From Hyperoplus lanceolatus (lineage: Eukaryota; Chordata; Actinopteri; Uranoscopiformes; Ammodytidae), in assembly GCA_026929865.2 (NCBI GenBank), contig CM049406.2, positions 23,749,501 through 23,813,500 on the forward strand: 64,000 nt of DNA. The letters run 5' to 3'. The notes under the pieces are model-generated. The model worked only from the letters and a program-made list of their open reading frames with translations. It made no database searches and was not told the DNA's origin. The position numbers and the translations under genes were made by a program. Numbering within the stretch: position 1 is the stretch's first letter; each line of letters opens with the position of its first letter. Positions 50,501-61,302 of this stretch are shown one piece after another.

Positions 50501-50853
50501 ACAACATGTCACCAATGGAGATAGGCTACAGGGGTACAAGAGATCTGTTATGGTAGACTACTGTTGGTGGCTGTTTTGGAGAGTTTACCTTGCACTCTGT
50601 GGTCTCTTGACATCCAGTACAGGACCCCCTCTGAGCCCTGCTTGATCTTCTCAGCGTCAGATATAAAACGGAGGCGCTTTTTATTCAACTTCATGTCCTT
50701 TTCCTCCGTCCTCTGCTGCTTCAGTAGGTCCTGTAGCCAGCCACCAGCTCGCTGCTCCTGCTTCTCAACCTCCTCATTCATGGGAACCTGCTTCTTCTGC
50801 TTGGCACTGGGCGCTTTAGCAGCAGATGTTCCCTTGCGTTTTCTGTCTGACAT
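44561..50853 (-). CDS. cpdp: class II CPD photolyase, copy A
   Basis: Flavoenzyme that uses blue/UV-A light to split UV-induced cyclobutane pyrimidine dimers in DNA. Nine exons on the minus strand: 50589-50853, 50320-50468, 49338-49520, 49027-49185, 48435-48633, 46206-46358, 45075-45196, 44795-44954 and 44561-44709. The total is 1539 nt, 512 residues, typical for class II. All donors and acceptors are GT/AG and every exon is exactly as long as in copy B. Motifs: basic N-terminus [20 protein letters not shown] (probable nuclear signal), [10 protein letters not shown] (about 200-209), [18 protein letters not shown] (about 417-434, the class II FAD-domain signature) and [20 protein letters not shown] near the end. 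It ends KKR. Introns 2, 5 and 6 are enlarged by transposon insertions absent from copy B. HDRAW replaces the HDQGW of copy B in the last exon. No disabling change is seen. Confidence 0.95.
45217..46015. mobile_element. non-autonomous DNA transposon in intron 6 of photolyase copy A
   Basis: Ends CGTTCCAATA and, inverted, CATTCCAATA are flanked by CAGGGAA at 45210-45216 and 46016-46022, a 7 bp (possibly 8 bp) target duplication. The interior carries further matching subterminal motifs (CCTCGTTCACTTGCCCT and its counterpart). The corresponding intron of copy B lacks it, so insertion followed the duplication. Probably hAT-related, but the superfamily is not certain. Confidence 0.75.
46628..48181. 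mobile_element. outer MITE in intron 5 of photolyase copy A, itself interrupted
   Basis: Ends TAGCCTGGCTCC and, inverted, TAGCCTGGTCCAATCAGACC are flanked by TAGTTGTGG at 46619-46627 and 48182-48190. The 9 bp duplication could also be read as 8 bp. Without the nested hAT element it is about 0.6 kb and non-coding. Copy B's intron is only 167 bp and lacks it. Confidence 0.75.
46821..47760. mobile_element. hAT element nested in the outer MITE
   Basis: Ends TAGGGATGGGCATTTTAAGA and, inverted, TAGGGATGGGCATAATTAAT have a perfect 8 bp target duplication GTTCCTTT at 46813-46820 and 47761-47768. ATCGATTAATCGAT-like subterminal repeats recall the hAT element at 19988. The 940 bp interior has no transposase. 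Confidence 0.92.
49793..50035. mobile_element. TTAA-type MITE in intron 2 of photolyase copy A
   Basis: Ends AGCTGGGGTGGAGG and, inverted, AGCTGGGGTATGTG lie between TTAA at 49789-49792 and 50036-50039. It is 243 bp and non-coding. Copy B has no such insert at the matching place. Confidence 0.85.
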
Positions 50854-50941
50854 GATGGTTTGAGTGGTGAATGAGTAGGACGGCCAGACGAATACTGAGA
50901 CTGGCCTCAAGAAGTGCCTTGGTGCAGGGGAAAGAAATGAG

Positions 50942-51150
50942 CTGCAGGGGTAAACCACAGTGGAACTGGTTAAAGACTCCAAGACACGTTGTAACATAGT
51001 AAGAGAAAAGACGAACACAAGCTTATGTTGGAATGCATTTAGGGCAAAATGCATTAAGAAAGGCAAGCTAGGTGTCCAATTAAAATAAATAAGCTAACAA
51101 CACAGCTACGCAGAGAAACTACTTAATTTAGCATTGAAGACGTAACTTAC
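50942..51150 (-). other. predicted 5' UTR intron of photolyase copy A
   Basis: On the minus strand a donor, GTACTCG followed by GTAAGTTACG (exon edge 51151), and an acceptor, CCCCTGCAG (exon edge 50941), bracket this stretch. Copy B has the matching acceptor at 51799. It is therefore likely that the ATG exon is preceded by a non-coding exon in the central promoter. Confidence 0.55.
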
Positions 51151-51618
51151 CCGAGTACAACGAAACAAAACAATAACAAGTAAGCGGCTGTGCTAACTGT
51201 TGTTGGCTCTTCTGCCTCTGAAGAACAACGATTACAACAATCACTAACAACAATGACAAGATCCACTTTATAGGTCCATGCAAGATCCTCCCCCACACGT
51301 AGACGGCGACGCGCATCCACGCAAGATCCTCCCCATGGACATATGATCCTCCCCCACACGTAGACGGCGACGCGCATGCCCAGTAAAGTGGCATTGTGGG
51401 AAATGTCGTTCCACCCGTCAAAAACAGTGCGTTACAAAACCCAAAACATAGGCTACGCACCAGTGTCCTCGTGGAGTTTGTTGTATAAAGGTAGGTCATC
51501 AGAATAAAAAAAAGCAGCTTGGTGTGTGCCTTTTGTTTCGCTTAGTTTCGGATTAATTCTCACGGATTCGCATACTATTAAATTGTAGTAGTTGTATGTT
51601 GCACTGCATTTGGAGAAG
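51151..51618. promoter_or_regulatory. central bidirectional promoter of the photolyase pair (copy P2)
   Basis: The block lies between two outward-facing splice donors: GTAAGT on the minus strand at 51150 and AAG followed by GTAAGTTAAATC on the plus strand at 51618. It contains GCGCATGCCCAG (NRF1-like) and CATTGTGGGAAATG (ZNF143/THAP11-like). A unit with ATCCTCCCCCACACGTAGAC and GGCGACGCGCAT is present twice, near 51288 and 51350. It aligns to the fyttd1 promoter at 42736-43000 in direct orientation. Most likely it starts transcription of both copies. The CACGTAG and TTACGT motifs may relate to light control, but this is inference. Confidence 0.65.
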
Positions 51619-51799
51619 GTAAGTTAAATCTTCAATGGCCAATTGAATGAGTAGCGTTCTGCATGTGTTGGTAGCGTATTTATTTTTAATTAAACAGCTA
51701 GCTTGCATTTCTCAATGCATGTTCTTGCTTGTGTTCGTCATTTCTGTTATTTTGTGATGTTTTGCCAACCGACAAAGTGTGCGTCGTTTACCCCTGCAG
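51619..51799 (+). other. predicted 5' UTR intron of photolyase copy B
   Basis: Donor GGAGAAG then GTAAGT at 51619 and acceptor CCCCTGCAG at 51799. From about 51715 on, the sequence matches copy A in inverted orientation (GCTTGTGTTCGTC), marking the inner edge of the duplicated arm. Confidence 0.5.
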
Positions 51800-51890
51800 C
51801 TCATCTCTTTGTCCTGCACCAAGGCACTTCTTGAGTCTTGTTTCACGGAGATATCAGAGGCCGTCCCAGACCTTCACCACTCAAACCATC

Positions 51891-54800
51891 ATGTCAGACA
51901 GAAAACGCAAGGGAACATCTGCTGCTAAAGCGCCCAGTGCCAAGCAGAAGAAGCAGGTTCCCATGAATGAGGAGGTTGAGCAGCAGGAGCAGCGAGCTGG
52001 TGGCTGGCTGCAGGACCTACTGAAGCAGCAGAGGACGGAGGAAAAGGACATGAAGTTGAATAAAAAGCGCCTCCGTTTTATATCTGACGCTGAGAAGATC
52101 AAGCAGGGCTCAGAGGGGGTCCTGTACTGGATGTCAAGAGACCACAGAGTGCAAGGTAAACTCTCCAAAACAGCCACCAACAGTAGTCTACCATAACAGA
52201 TCTCTTTTACCCCTGTAGCCTATCTCCATTGGTGACATGTTGTTTGTGTGTGTCCCCCCCCCCCCTGTGTGTTAGATAACTGGGCTCTGGTCCATGCCCA
52301 GCAGCTTGCTGTAAAGGAGAACATTCCTCTACATGTCTGCTTCTGCCTGGTTGTCCCCATATCAGAACTGTCCACTCTGAGACATTACAGCTTCATGGTG
52401 AAAGGCCTGGAGGAAGTTGCAGAGGTATTGATTTTATGATTTCAAAACACCTGTATTACAGTATATTTATTCCTTAAAATCAAGGAGATCCAAGTAATGC
52501 CACCAAACACTTACTATAACTTAATAATATACTTAATATAATTTTGAATGAAAACTGTCTTAAATCTGGAAACTTCCATAATCTGGATCATGCTGTTGGT
52601 CGGACAAAACAAGCAATTTGGAGACACATCCTCTGCCCTCGGGGTAATTGTCGCAGAATAATATAGGGGAGAGTGGAGTGAGATGTGCCACTTTTTACTC
52701 AAAGTGACTTTAAAGTGAGGCCTTGACAGTAAAGTCTCCAACTCAAATATGCACATATATTTCAGGGTGTTGAGCATCCCCTGCAACAATAACTTTGGAT
52801 CTGAATTAAACTGTTTAAGAAATATAGCTTTCGGGAAAAAAAGTTGTCTTGTGGCACAACTTGCCCCCGGTGTGGTGTAAGTTGTGCCACAAGAGAGAAT
52901 GCCATGGGGTAAATTGTGCCATTGATATATATCTGATAAACTGTAATGCAAGACAAATCTATTGGACAATCACTTATTTTAGGTTTATTTAAAGTAAATA
53001 TTTTACAAAGATTGAAGGACAATTTTCTTAAACAAGGCCTAGCAGACCTATTGGTTTTACCTGCAAAGCTCACAATGACAAAGTCACCATCATCATCTTT
53101 CTGGCCATCTGGCATGATGCAGCAGTTTAGGGCTGACATCGTGCTAATTATATAGACACAAAGTGTAGCATACTAAAGCACTAAAACATGTGTCAAATGT
53201 TTTCAAACGTGTCTATAATTGTTCATACACAATAATCAAAAACATGATCATGGAAATGTTACTTTGAAAGGCAAAAAAACAGTTTTTTGAGCTTAAATGT
53301 TGTGTTATTCCATGTTTCTCCATTATTTACAGGATGAGTCAAATGGATGGCTCTTCTTATGTGGTCACATTTCCAATTTCTTCTATGGTTTTCTAGAAAC
53401 AAGGGGTGGCACAACTTCCCCACTGGCACATCTCACCTCACTCTCCCCTAGGAAAACCTCACAAACACTTTATGATAAGTGAGAAAAGAATTACATTCAT
53501 CATAATAAAAAATAATCCGAAATTGTTCATACTTAGTAAGGTGATAATAATAATAATAATAACTGCTATAGTTATACAGTATAACATCTGATGTGAAATG
53601 AGTAAAGGTTTGGGGCGGTCATAAGGTAGTAGGTACATTCTTTGTACTTAAAAAATCCATTTTGGATTAGTTTGTGCTTCAGGTACTTCAGACCTCAACC
53701 AGGTCTAACTATGAGGCTTCACTGTTCTTCTGCTCCTTCCAAACAGGAATGTAAAACCTTAGACATCCAGTTCCACTTGCTGCATGGTTCAGCGGGGGAA
53801 CTTCTCCCTGGGTTTGTGTCAGACTACGGACTGGGTGCTGTGGTGACAGACTTCTCCCCCCTCAGAGAGCCACTGCAGTGGTTGGAGGATGTCAAAAAGG
53901 GCCTTCCAAAGGACATTCCCCTCATACAGGTAAAACACACTATGTTTACTCATTATAGTACACAAAAGAATAAACATGAGAAACATTGTCATAGCCTTCT
54001 TCTCATTCTGTGTTTATTGTCTGTATTTGTGCCCACGTGTGCCATCATCAGTATTTCTTCATGATCTGTTTGTATAGGTTGATGCCCACAATGTTGTTCC
54101 CTGCTGGGTAGCATCACCTAAACTTGAGTACGCCGCCAGGACAATCAGAGGAAAAATCACCAAGGTTCTGCCAGAGTTCCTCACTGATTTTTCTCCGGTA
54201 GAGAAACACCCCCACACAGCTCCAAAGACAGCCAAAGTAAGTGCAGCAGTCAGAAAGAAGTCACCCTGCTATTATAAGGAAAACACTGTTTTTATGTCAC
54301 ATTTTGGATTGGTTAAGAAAACGAAACCATAGTTCTCCTAAAATGTTCTTTGCTTTGGAAGTGTTTGTTAGATCAATACAGGTGAAAGTTAGATGTCAGT
54401 GAGCCAATTGATGGGCGGGGGGGTTTGAAACCAGACTGCTGCAAAAGCACTTCATTTTAACCTTCAACAGTTCCTCTCCTATGCACATTATTTATTGACG
54501 ATGAAATATAAAAGGCAGACTTTTTTTGAATGTCTAAAAGTTAAACATGTTCCTTCCCAGCTCTAGATATTAAAGCTGCACGAGGTGTAGGCTTTCACTG
54601 CAATGACCTGATTGATATTTACTGGTTTGAGTTTCCTATTGCTTAAACTAGGGGAATGAAAGTATGCAGTTCCCTATGAGACCAGAGTGTTAATTTTAGC
54701 TCTTAACTGTGTGCTGTGACCTCTTCTGAATGTTTCTCTTTTCTCCCACCTTCCCTCCCACAGCCAGTAGACTGGGATAAAACCCTAGCCTCCCTGCAGG

Positions 54801-56084
54801 TGGACAGAGCGGTCGGAGAGACGGAGTGGGCTAAGCCAGGCACCAAGGCAGGGGTGGCCATGTTGGAGTCTTTCATCGATGTACGTCTCAAACAGTTTGA
54901 AACCAAACGCAACGACCCAAACGCCACAGCCCTCAGCCAGCTCTCCCCCTGGATCCGCTTCGGTCAGTAGTACAATGAACAAGATAGTGGGAGTCTACCA
55001 AGTCTTACTTCCACAGCAGTCAAGCTTTGACCCTAGTACAATACCTGCAACACATTGTTTGGTGGAGGTCAGCTGTTGTTGGCGACAGTTTAAATCAAGT
55101 CCTAATACTTGTCTTCTTTTTCCCCTCAGGCCACCTGTCGGCCCAGCGTGTGGCGATGCAAGTTCAGTGCAGTGGAAAGAAAGCAGGTCAGGCCGTTTCC
55201 TCCTTCATCGAGGAGCTGGTGGTACGCAGGGAGCTGACCGACAACTTCTGCTTCTACAACAAGAAATATGACAGCGTGGAGGGTCAGTGGAGATCTCATT
55301 CAATAGCATCTTGTTGACTGTTGTGGGAAGTTTTCCTTTTTTATATTACATGATTCAGAAGTCATACGCAAAGATATGCCTGAAATAAAAAATTGGAGTG
55401 AACATTTCAAATGATTCAAAAGTTGCCATTGGTGTGTGTGTTACCTAGGTGCCAGTGAGTGGGCTCAGAAGACATTAGAAGATCATGCCAAAGACGAGAG
55501 GCCATATCTCTACACACGTGAGCAGCTGGCGCAATCAAAGACACACGACAAACTCTGGAACGCAGCCCAGGTACAACGTTTAGTCTAAAACACAAGTTAT
55601 TATTCAAATGCCTTTCAATGTAAATGTACCTGCTGTCTAGTGCGTGTTGGGCGTTGCATCTTACTGCTGTTTGTTGAATGCCTTCTTCAGTACCAGGTGG
55701 TCACTGAGGGGAAGATGCATGGTTTCTTGAGGATGTACTGGGCCAAAAAGATTCTGGAGTGGACTTCTTCACCAGAGGAGGCGCTCTCAATCGCTCTGTA
55801 CCTAAACGATCGCTATGAGCTGGATGGCCAGGACCCCAATGGCTTTGTCGGTAAGTCATGGATTACAATTCTCATTTTGGGCAAGTGTGAAACATTTTTA
55901 TATACATTTATTTACACTGCGATCCTCTCCTGCAGGTTGTATGTGGTCTATTTGTGGCGTCCATGACCAGGGCTGGGCAGAGAGACCCATTTTTGGAAAG
56001 ATCCGGTACATGAACTACAAAGGCTGCCTCCGGAAGTTTGACGTTGCAAAGTTTGAGGAACAGTACTGTCCAAAAAAACTTTGA
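51891..56084 (+). CDS. cpdp: class II CPD photolyase, copy B
   Basis: Same enzyme as copy A: FAD-dependent, light-driven repair of cyclobutane pyrimidine dimers, probably nuclear. Nine exons: 51891-52155, 52276-52424, 53747-53929, 54078-54236, 54764-54962, 55130-55282, 55449-55570, 55691-55850 and 55936-56084. They total 1539 nt, 512 residues. All sites are GT/AG and the frame is open throughout. Motifs: [20 protein letters not shown] (photolyase N-terminal domain), [28 protein letters not shown] and [20 protein letters not shown]. It ends KKL. About 16 residues differ from copy A, with only four in exons 1-6, four in exon 7, none in exon 8 and eight in exon 9. Intron 2 carries its own transposon insertion. 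Both copies look fully functional. Confidence 0.95.
52666..53448. mobile_element. non-autonomous DNA transposon in intron 2 of photolyase copy B
   Basis: Ends GGGGAGAGTGGAGTGAGATG and, inverted, GGGGAGAGTGAGGTGAGATG are flanked by TA on both sides (52664-52665 and 53449-53450), suggesting a Tc1/mariner-type target. Inner motifs GTGGCACAACTT and AAGTTGTGCCAC are also inverted. It is absent from copy A. Confidence 0.78.
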
Positions 56085-56500
56085 GGTAAAATACTGTCTT
56101 GAAATAATCAAATGCCTGACACCTTACCTTACCTCAGGGAGCATTTGTAATGCTGGCTTCCTTGCAATGGATTTTCTTTTTTGTGGTTGTGTTCAAAACA
56201 GCTGTTACATTTACTTAACATTGACATATGTATATTTACATCAAGACTGTCAGCCGTTTTCTAGTGGGTTACTGTACAGTTCGCTGGTGCTTTACTCAAC
56301 AAGTTATCATGATCTGTGTTGCCTCCTTATTAAACAGAAACAACTTTTACTGTACTTGTTATTCTCTATTTTGTCATTTTATTCTATTTTTGTTTTTACT
56401 AAAAAAAAAATGTTTACACAAAAAATGCATTTTTTTCCATTTGTTATGGGGTAAACATAAAAAGTTAAAGTATCAAACTTCTTTATTTTCGTTTTTCACA
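56085..56500 (+). other. 3' UTR of photolyase copy B
   Basis: Similarity to the copy A flank fades at about 56460-56500. An ATTAAA signal lies at 56326-56331. The open frames that run on from the last exon are artefacts of AT-rich sequence. Confidence 0.6.
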
Positions 56501-56557
56501 CTTTCTCTATTATTATCAGTTAGGGTTAGCAAAATTGCCTTAAACAGACCTGATTAT

Positions 56558-56734
56558 GGTGCGCTCCGGTGGCGTAGTTGATAGAACGCGTACCACATTG
56601 GCTCCAGCCTTCGTTGCAGTGGTCGCGCGTTCAAATCTGACCCATGAACCTTTACTGCAGGTCATCCCCCTTCTCTGTCTCCCAATTTCAACTCTGTACT
56701 ATCTAATAAAGCTTAAAAATTACAAAAAAAAACT
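56558..56734 (+). mobile_element. tRNA-derived SINE
   Basis: The head GGTGCGCTCCGGTGGCGTAG resembles a tRNA with an A box (GTAGTTGATAG). The B box follows in GTCGCGCGTTCAAATC. The tail is pyrimidine-rich and ends CTATCTAATAAAGC and poly(A). The 11 bp target duplication GACCTGATTAT at 56547-56557 and 56735-56745 is perfect, showing an intact insertion. Confidence 0.9.
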
Positions 56735-56745
56735 GACCTGATTAT

Positions 56746-58161
56746 TCGCTCAAAAGCATACAGCCAGCCACACTTTGATTTAATTTAAAATAGAATTAAG
56801 AATTCAGTATAGGAACACATTAAAGTATTATTAGTTACTATGATACATAATTACATTTGAATCATTTAATCAAATCAGCACAAGGATGCTATTTTAAAAC
56901 CATTCTTCAGCATCAACTGTACAACAAATGGATGACATAAAGAGTTGATTAGATCAACTCATTATTCTGTAATCCACAATAGGAAACATAATGGATTACT
57001 AGCTCCAGGGAGCGGGTTACATCAAAGATGCAAATATGGTTTTATGAATCACTGAAGTTGTTATTAAGGATGGGAACAGACCACATTAACACTACCTAAT
57101 TAACTGCACCCTCAGTATAAGATAAAAACAATCCCCTCAGGTAATGTACACTGAGCATTGTCTCACAAATTACAACACCAAACCTCTGTGCTATCGGCTT
57201 TTTAGTTAGTTCATATTTGTCTCGCAACACTTTGTTTTCGTGTACAAATTGGCTGAGACCAATTTTGCCTAGTTATAGGGAATTGGAGTATTAAAGTCTA
57301 ATATAATATTCTGCAATTTTCTGGTTTACGGTCCTCTGTGCTTGAAATTGTATCTCATTGGGCTATTTGCCTTCCCATGCTGTTGTAGAATAATTGTAAA
57401 TCAGTTCTTAATAAGATGGGTGCAATGAAAGGACGAGAACAGTGTTTTTTAAACATGCATCATTGTTGGAGGAAATACGATTCTGTTGCCCAAACCCAAC
57501 AATCATGATTTAGCAGTGTCTCAATTCTAGTCTATTTTATCTTGTATAAAACACAAAAGACAATGCAACATTCATTTAATTGGTGAAGATGTGTGGCTTA
57601 ACTCAAAGCTACTGTTGACATATGCATCTTATTCCTTGTGCTCCCCCCATCAGCCCAATAATAAGTACTTGCTTATCACAGAGAACAGTGTGGATGGCAA
57701 GGACTTCCATATTTGGAAATGCTTCTGCTACTTCTCTAAACAGATGTGCCCTGTTTTATGTAATAAAAAATAATTGCTTTACCCTGCAATAACAGGACCA
57801 CTGCAATACCAATAGTTCGCTTTTACAAGAGCATCACATCCTCAATGACTCAAAGATGAAATAGTAATCTGTACACTACTTTGTTGGCGGACAACAACAA
57901 AAGGCTGTCTTGCTTTGTCGAAGCACAGTGACGGAAAACTTGAACTTGAAGTCGCAGCTTTGTAGAGACTAGAGTGAAGTGACATTTCAGCTATTCTTAG
58001 CAAATGCCATGATTATTCAGATGATATTTGGACACTTAGGGTTTCACAGAGATTCAACAATAAATTAAGATTACTCACGGAATATTAGGTCAGCTGTCTT
58101 TGATTTGATTATACTGATCAAGTGGCTCGTAAAGGCTGACGCTGCTTGTCACTTGAAAGCT
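56746..58161. other. intergenic DNA
   Basis: About 1.4 kb, AT-rich. No gene, RNA or repeat family is recognised. Confidence 0.45.
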
Positions 58162-58169
58162 GTTCATAG

Positions 58170-60128
58170 CATCGGCGTCGGCAGACCCTTTTCACCGGGG
58201 CACGTGCCCCGTTGTGGATCTGCGGTGCCTGGGTATGCCTGGGGCACTGATTTTTTAATTAATTAATTTATTTATACCTTTAATTTTTTTTTTTTTAAGT
58301 CTGACTCATCTGGCAATCTACAGAATGCATGCTTGCATTTTTTTTTTTCTTAAAATAGGCCTATATGCATGGTGCACCCCTCATTGGCCGGCCGCTGCAA
58401 TGAAATGTACGTGACGAATGCACACACTGAGGAGAGAATCATTCTCCTTGATATCGACTTTTTGAACCTGTCCAGCACAGCGTCAGCGACCATTCACTCC
58501 GGCCGGCGTGAAGTGAAGTAAACAGTAAGCGTTACATTTTTATCCTCTGGAAGCATAGAATGTCTAACAAATGTGTATGCCTTTCATCAAATAAGGTGAA
58601 GGGGCGTCTCTGAAGTGGTGTTATTAGCTAATGTGGTCACGTCTGTCGTTATGCTATAGTAGCCAGACAGTTCGCTAATATATTAAACTGTAGCGATAAC
58701 TGTTTAAGCTGGACCTGTTGATCGGAGAAAGATCACAAATGTCGGGTTCACACTACATGCCATCTTATGGTGTTTCTCGATTCTTTACGTTCGTGTTTTC
58801 AGGGGGTGATGATCCCGTGATGGGGTATCCAAGTTGTCTTGTCAGCTTAGTTATCTAGCTATCGGCATACTGTATAAGACATCTTCTCAAGTTGCCTGGA
58901 ACCAATGGCACCGATGTTATACTAGCGCAATTTATAACAGAATACAACACTTGGAGGTGGAAGCTGTTTTGTACGCTGTTGCTTGCTTAAATAAGCAGGC
59001 TGGCTTAAGCAGCTCAAGCGCACGTTGGTCTCAAAGTTGAAAATGAATGATTCTGAAATTATTCTCATTCTGGTGTTTTCTGCTCGAGTAGGCCTACAGA
59101 CAAAAGCACAGACATTAAGGGGGCATGATGACATACAGGTGGTTACTTTCAAGACAGTAGAAACATAATGTAGAAAAAAAAACAATTGATAGGCATCATT
59201 CATAGCATGCATATAGACGAATGTCCTGTTTTTACTATTCGTTTTTTTGGTGTGTCAGGTATGTAGAGAGTTATGGAAGAAGTATGTTGTACTAGTAGGC
59301 TATGTTATTTTATGAGCTTTTGCTGGCATTGAATTATTTGTTATCTCAGTGACCGGAACTAGATATAACAGCCTACTGTATTAGTTATGATGTTGATCTC
59401 AATTCAACTCAAACAACATTGTTCTTGTAGATGGACATCAGAAAGTTATTCGCTCGGAGCAGGGATAAAGCAGCAAGGAGAAATGAGAGAGGTACGCTAG
59501 GTAACAAGGCAATGCAAACCACTTTTAGGTAACAACCCAGTTGAGTTGACCACTGGTCACTAGCCCAAGCCTAACAGTTACATATCTGTCCAGACAAAGA
59601 GGAGCAGCAGAGTGCCGGAGGAGGTGACGGAGGAGTTGAAGGAAAAGGTGAAGGAGAGAGGGATGTTGATGAGCACGAGGTGATATGACTATTACTTTCA
59701 TATTAATTAGGAATAACTGCAAACAGGTTATACACAAGTAACTTTACTTATGCATATATAAAAATCTAGATAGTGAAAATGCAGACAGGAGACTGTAATA
59801 TGTTCTTGTTGCTTCAAGACTCAGTGCAGCAGAGTGCAGAGGAGCAGATTGAAGGGACGCAGGTAGAGTTGGCATTGAGAGATGACACTGACAGGTGAGA
59901 CTCAGCTTAGATTTGATTAATTTTATTTGAACTTTTAATGGTTATCTGCCGCTTTATGATAATAAATAAGTGCTATAAAATATTTGCTCGCGTGCTTGCA
60001 TTAAATATCTGTGCCCATGCTTTTTTTAAATAAATAATTGCCCAACATTTTTTTAGCTTCGCGCGCTCGCATTTTTTTTTGGTGCCCTATTGTGCCCCTG
60101 TATGGTATTGGGTGAGCTGACGCCCCTG
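58170..60128 (+). mobile_element. hAT transposon derivative with remnant 5' exons
   Basis: The ends CATCGGCGTCGGC and, inverted, CAGGGGCGTCAGC are flanked by a perfect 8 bp duplication, GTTCATAG (58162-58169 and 60129-60136). Around 59431 the plus strand reads MDIRKLFARSRDKAARRNER, a start like that of hAT transposases of the ZMYM/DUF4371 type. Two short acidic blocks follow, near 59595-59680 (KEEQQSAGGGDGGVEGKGEG) and 59818-59895, each bounded by splice-like sites. The catalytic domain is absent. It looks like an internally deleted copy. Confidence 0.85.
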
Positions 60129-60136
60129 GTTCATAG

Positions 60137-60535
60137 CCTTGTTTGACATTCACCAGAGGTAGCAACTTACAAAGTTCAGGGACCAATTGCTAAAAAGGAT
60201 GCACCCAGTCATCATAGGAAATAACATATGACACCCTGTTCAGTGTCTAGGGGGACCATCAATACCTCAGCAGTTTTTTAATCCTGATATTTGAATTTAT
60301 TAGCTCAAGAACCCAATATTGTACTATGAGATCATATAATATCAGATTACATTATTAAAATGGACTTTTTGGTAAAACTGAAACCGTGTGCCTGCTAGCA
60401 TGATCCTTTCACACATGTACTGTTACTAAAAGTGACCCGAGTGAGCTGTATGTTTGAAAACAAATGCCAGGGTTGTTCAACCCTGACTTTACCCGGGCTT
60501 TACCCAGGTGGCCCCCAAGGGTCAGGGGTGGGGGC
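60137..60535. other. spacer between hAT copies
   Basis: Nothing is recognised. A palindromic CAACCCTGAC / GTCAGGGGTG region with ACCCGGGC and ACCCAGGTG lies near 60475-60530. Confidence 0.4.
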
Positions 60536-61302
60536 CAGTGGCGTCTCCAGGAAATTGACTGTGGTGGCCAAGGTGGGCCACAGAGCTGGAGTGGGGTGGC
60601 GATCGCACACCTGAATGAATAGCATGTGATATGCTGTACAACCAATTTAAAGATGATTTATAATCCCAAATGCCCAAATCATGTTAGTATGTTATGTTTG
60701 TCAGATTTTTTTGTGTTTTTAACATGTAATCTAAGCATTCTGGTGCATTCTGGCGAAGAGAATAAAGAAAAAAGTCAACATTTATTTCAGTTCAGATGAA
60801 CAGTTAAATTAGCAAGAGAACTTAATTTGCTAGCAGCCAGATGCCTAACAACTGGACAGAGGGATGGATGACCACTAGCTTTTGACCAAATATCTTGCTA
60901 AAAAAATAAACCTTTATGAAATTCTGCCCTTACTAAGAACATGTTACAATTGCTAACTACAAACTTTTATTTTTTTGTTCAGATTTCAAAAATTTGATGG
61001 GGCATGTGCCCATACACGTGCAAGGGTGGCATGCGTGTCACAAGCACACTTATGCTGTTTTCAAGACCTTTGCTGACCAGAGACCAGTTCTAGTGGCCAT
61101 AGTCCTCCTACCATTAATTTAGTTCTTGAAAATTGCAAACTGATCTCATATCAGTGGATTTGAGTGTTTGTGTGATGAACGTGGCAACTACCAATAAAAA
61201 AAAAGTTAAAGTTAAGAAAGAAAAAAATAATACATATCATCTCTGATCTAGGCTAAATATCAGGAAAAAATATATATATAAAAAAAAAAAGAATCGCCAC
61301 TG
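60536..61302. mobile_element. probable second hAT-like remnant
   Basis: CAGTGGCGTCTCCAG at the left and GAATCGCCACTG at the right are inverted ends of the common hAT type. The 8 bp flanks (GTGGGGGC and GCGGCGGG) match only partly, so either the copy is old or the right end is misassigned. A GGGGCATGTGCCCAT palindrome lies inside near 61000. No transposase frame. Confidence 0.5.

Noticed and set aside
56558-56640. Functional tRNA gene at the SINE head
   Set aside because: Boxes A and B are present but the cloverleaf is degraded and it is joined to a SINE tail with a target duplication.
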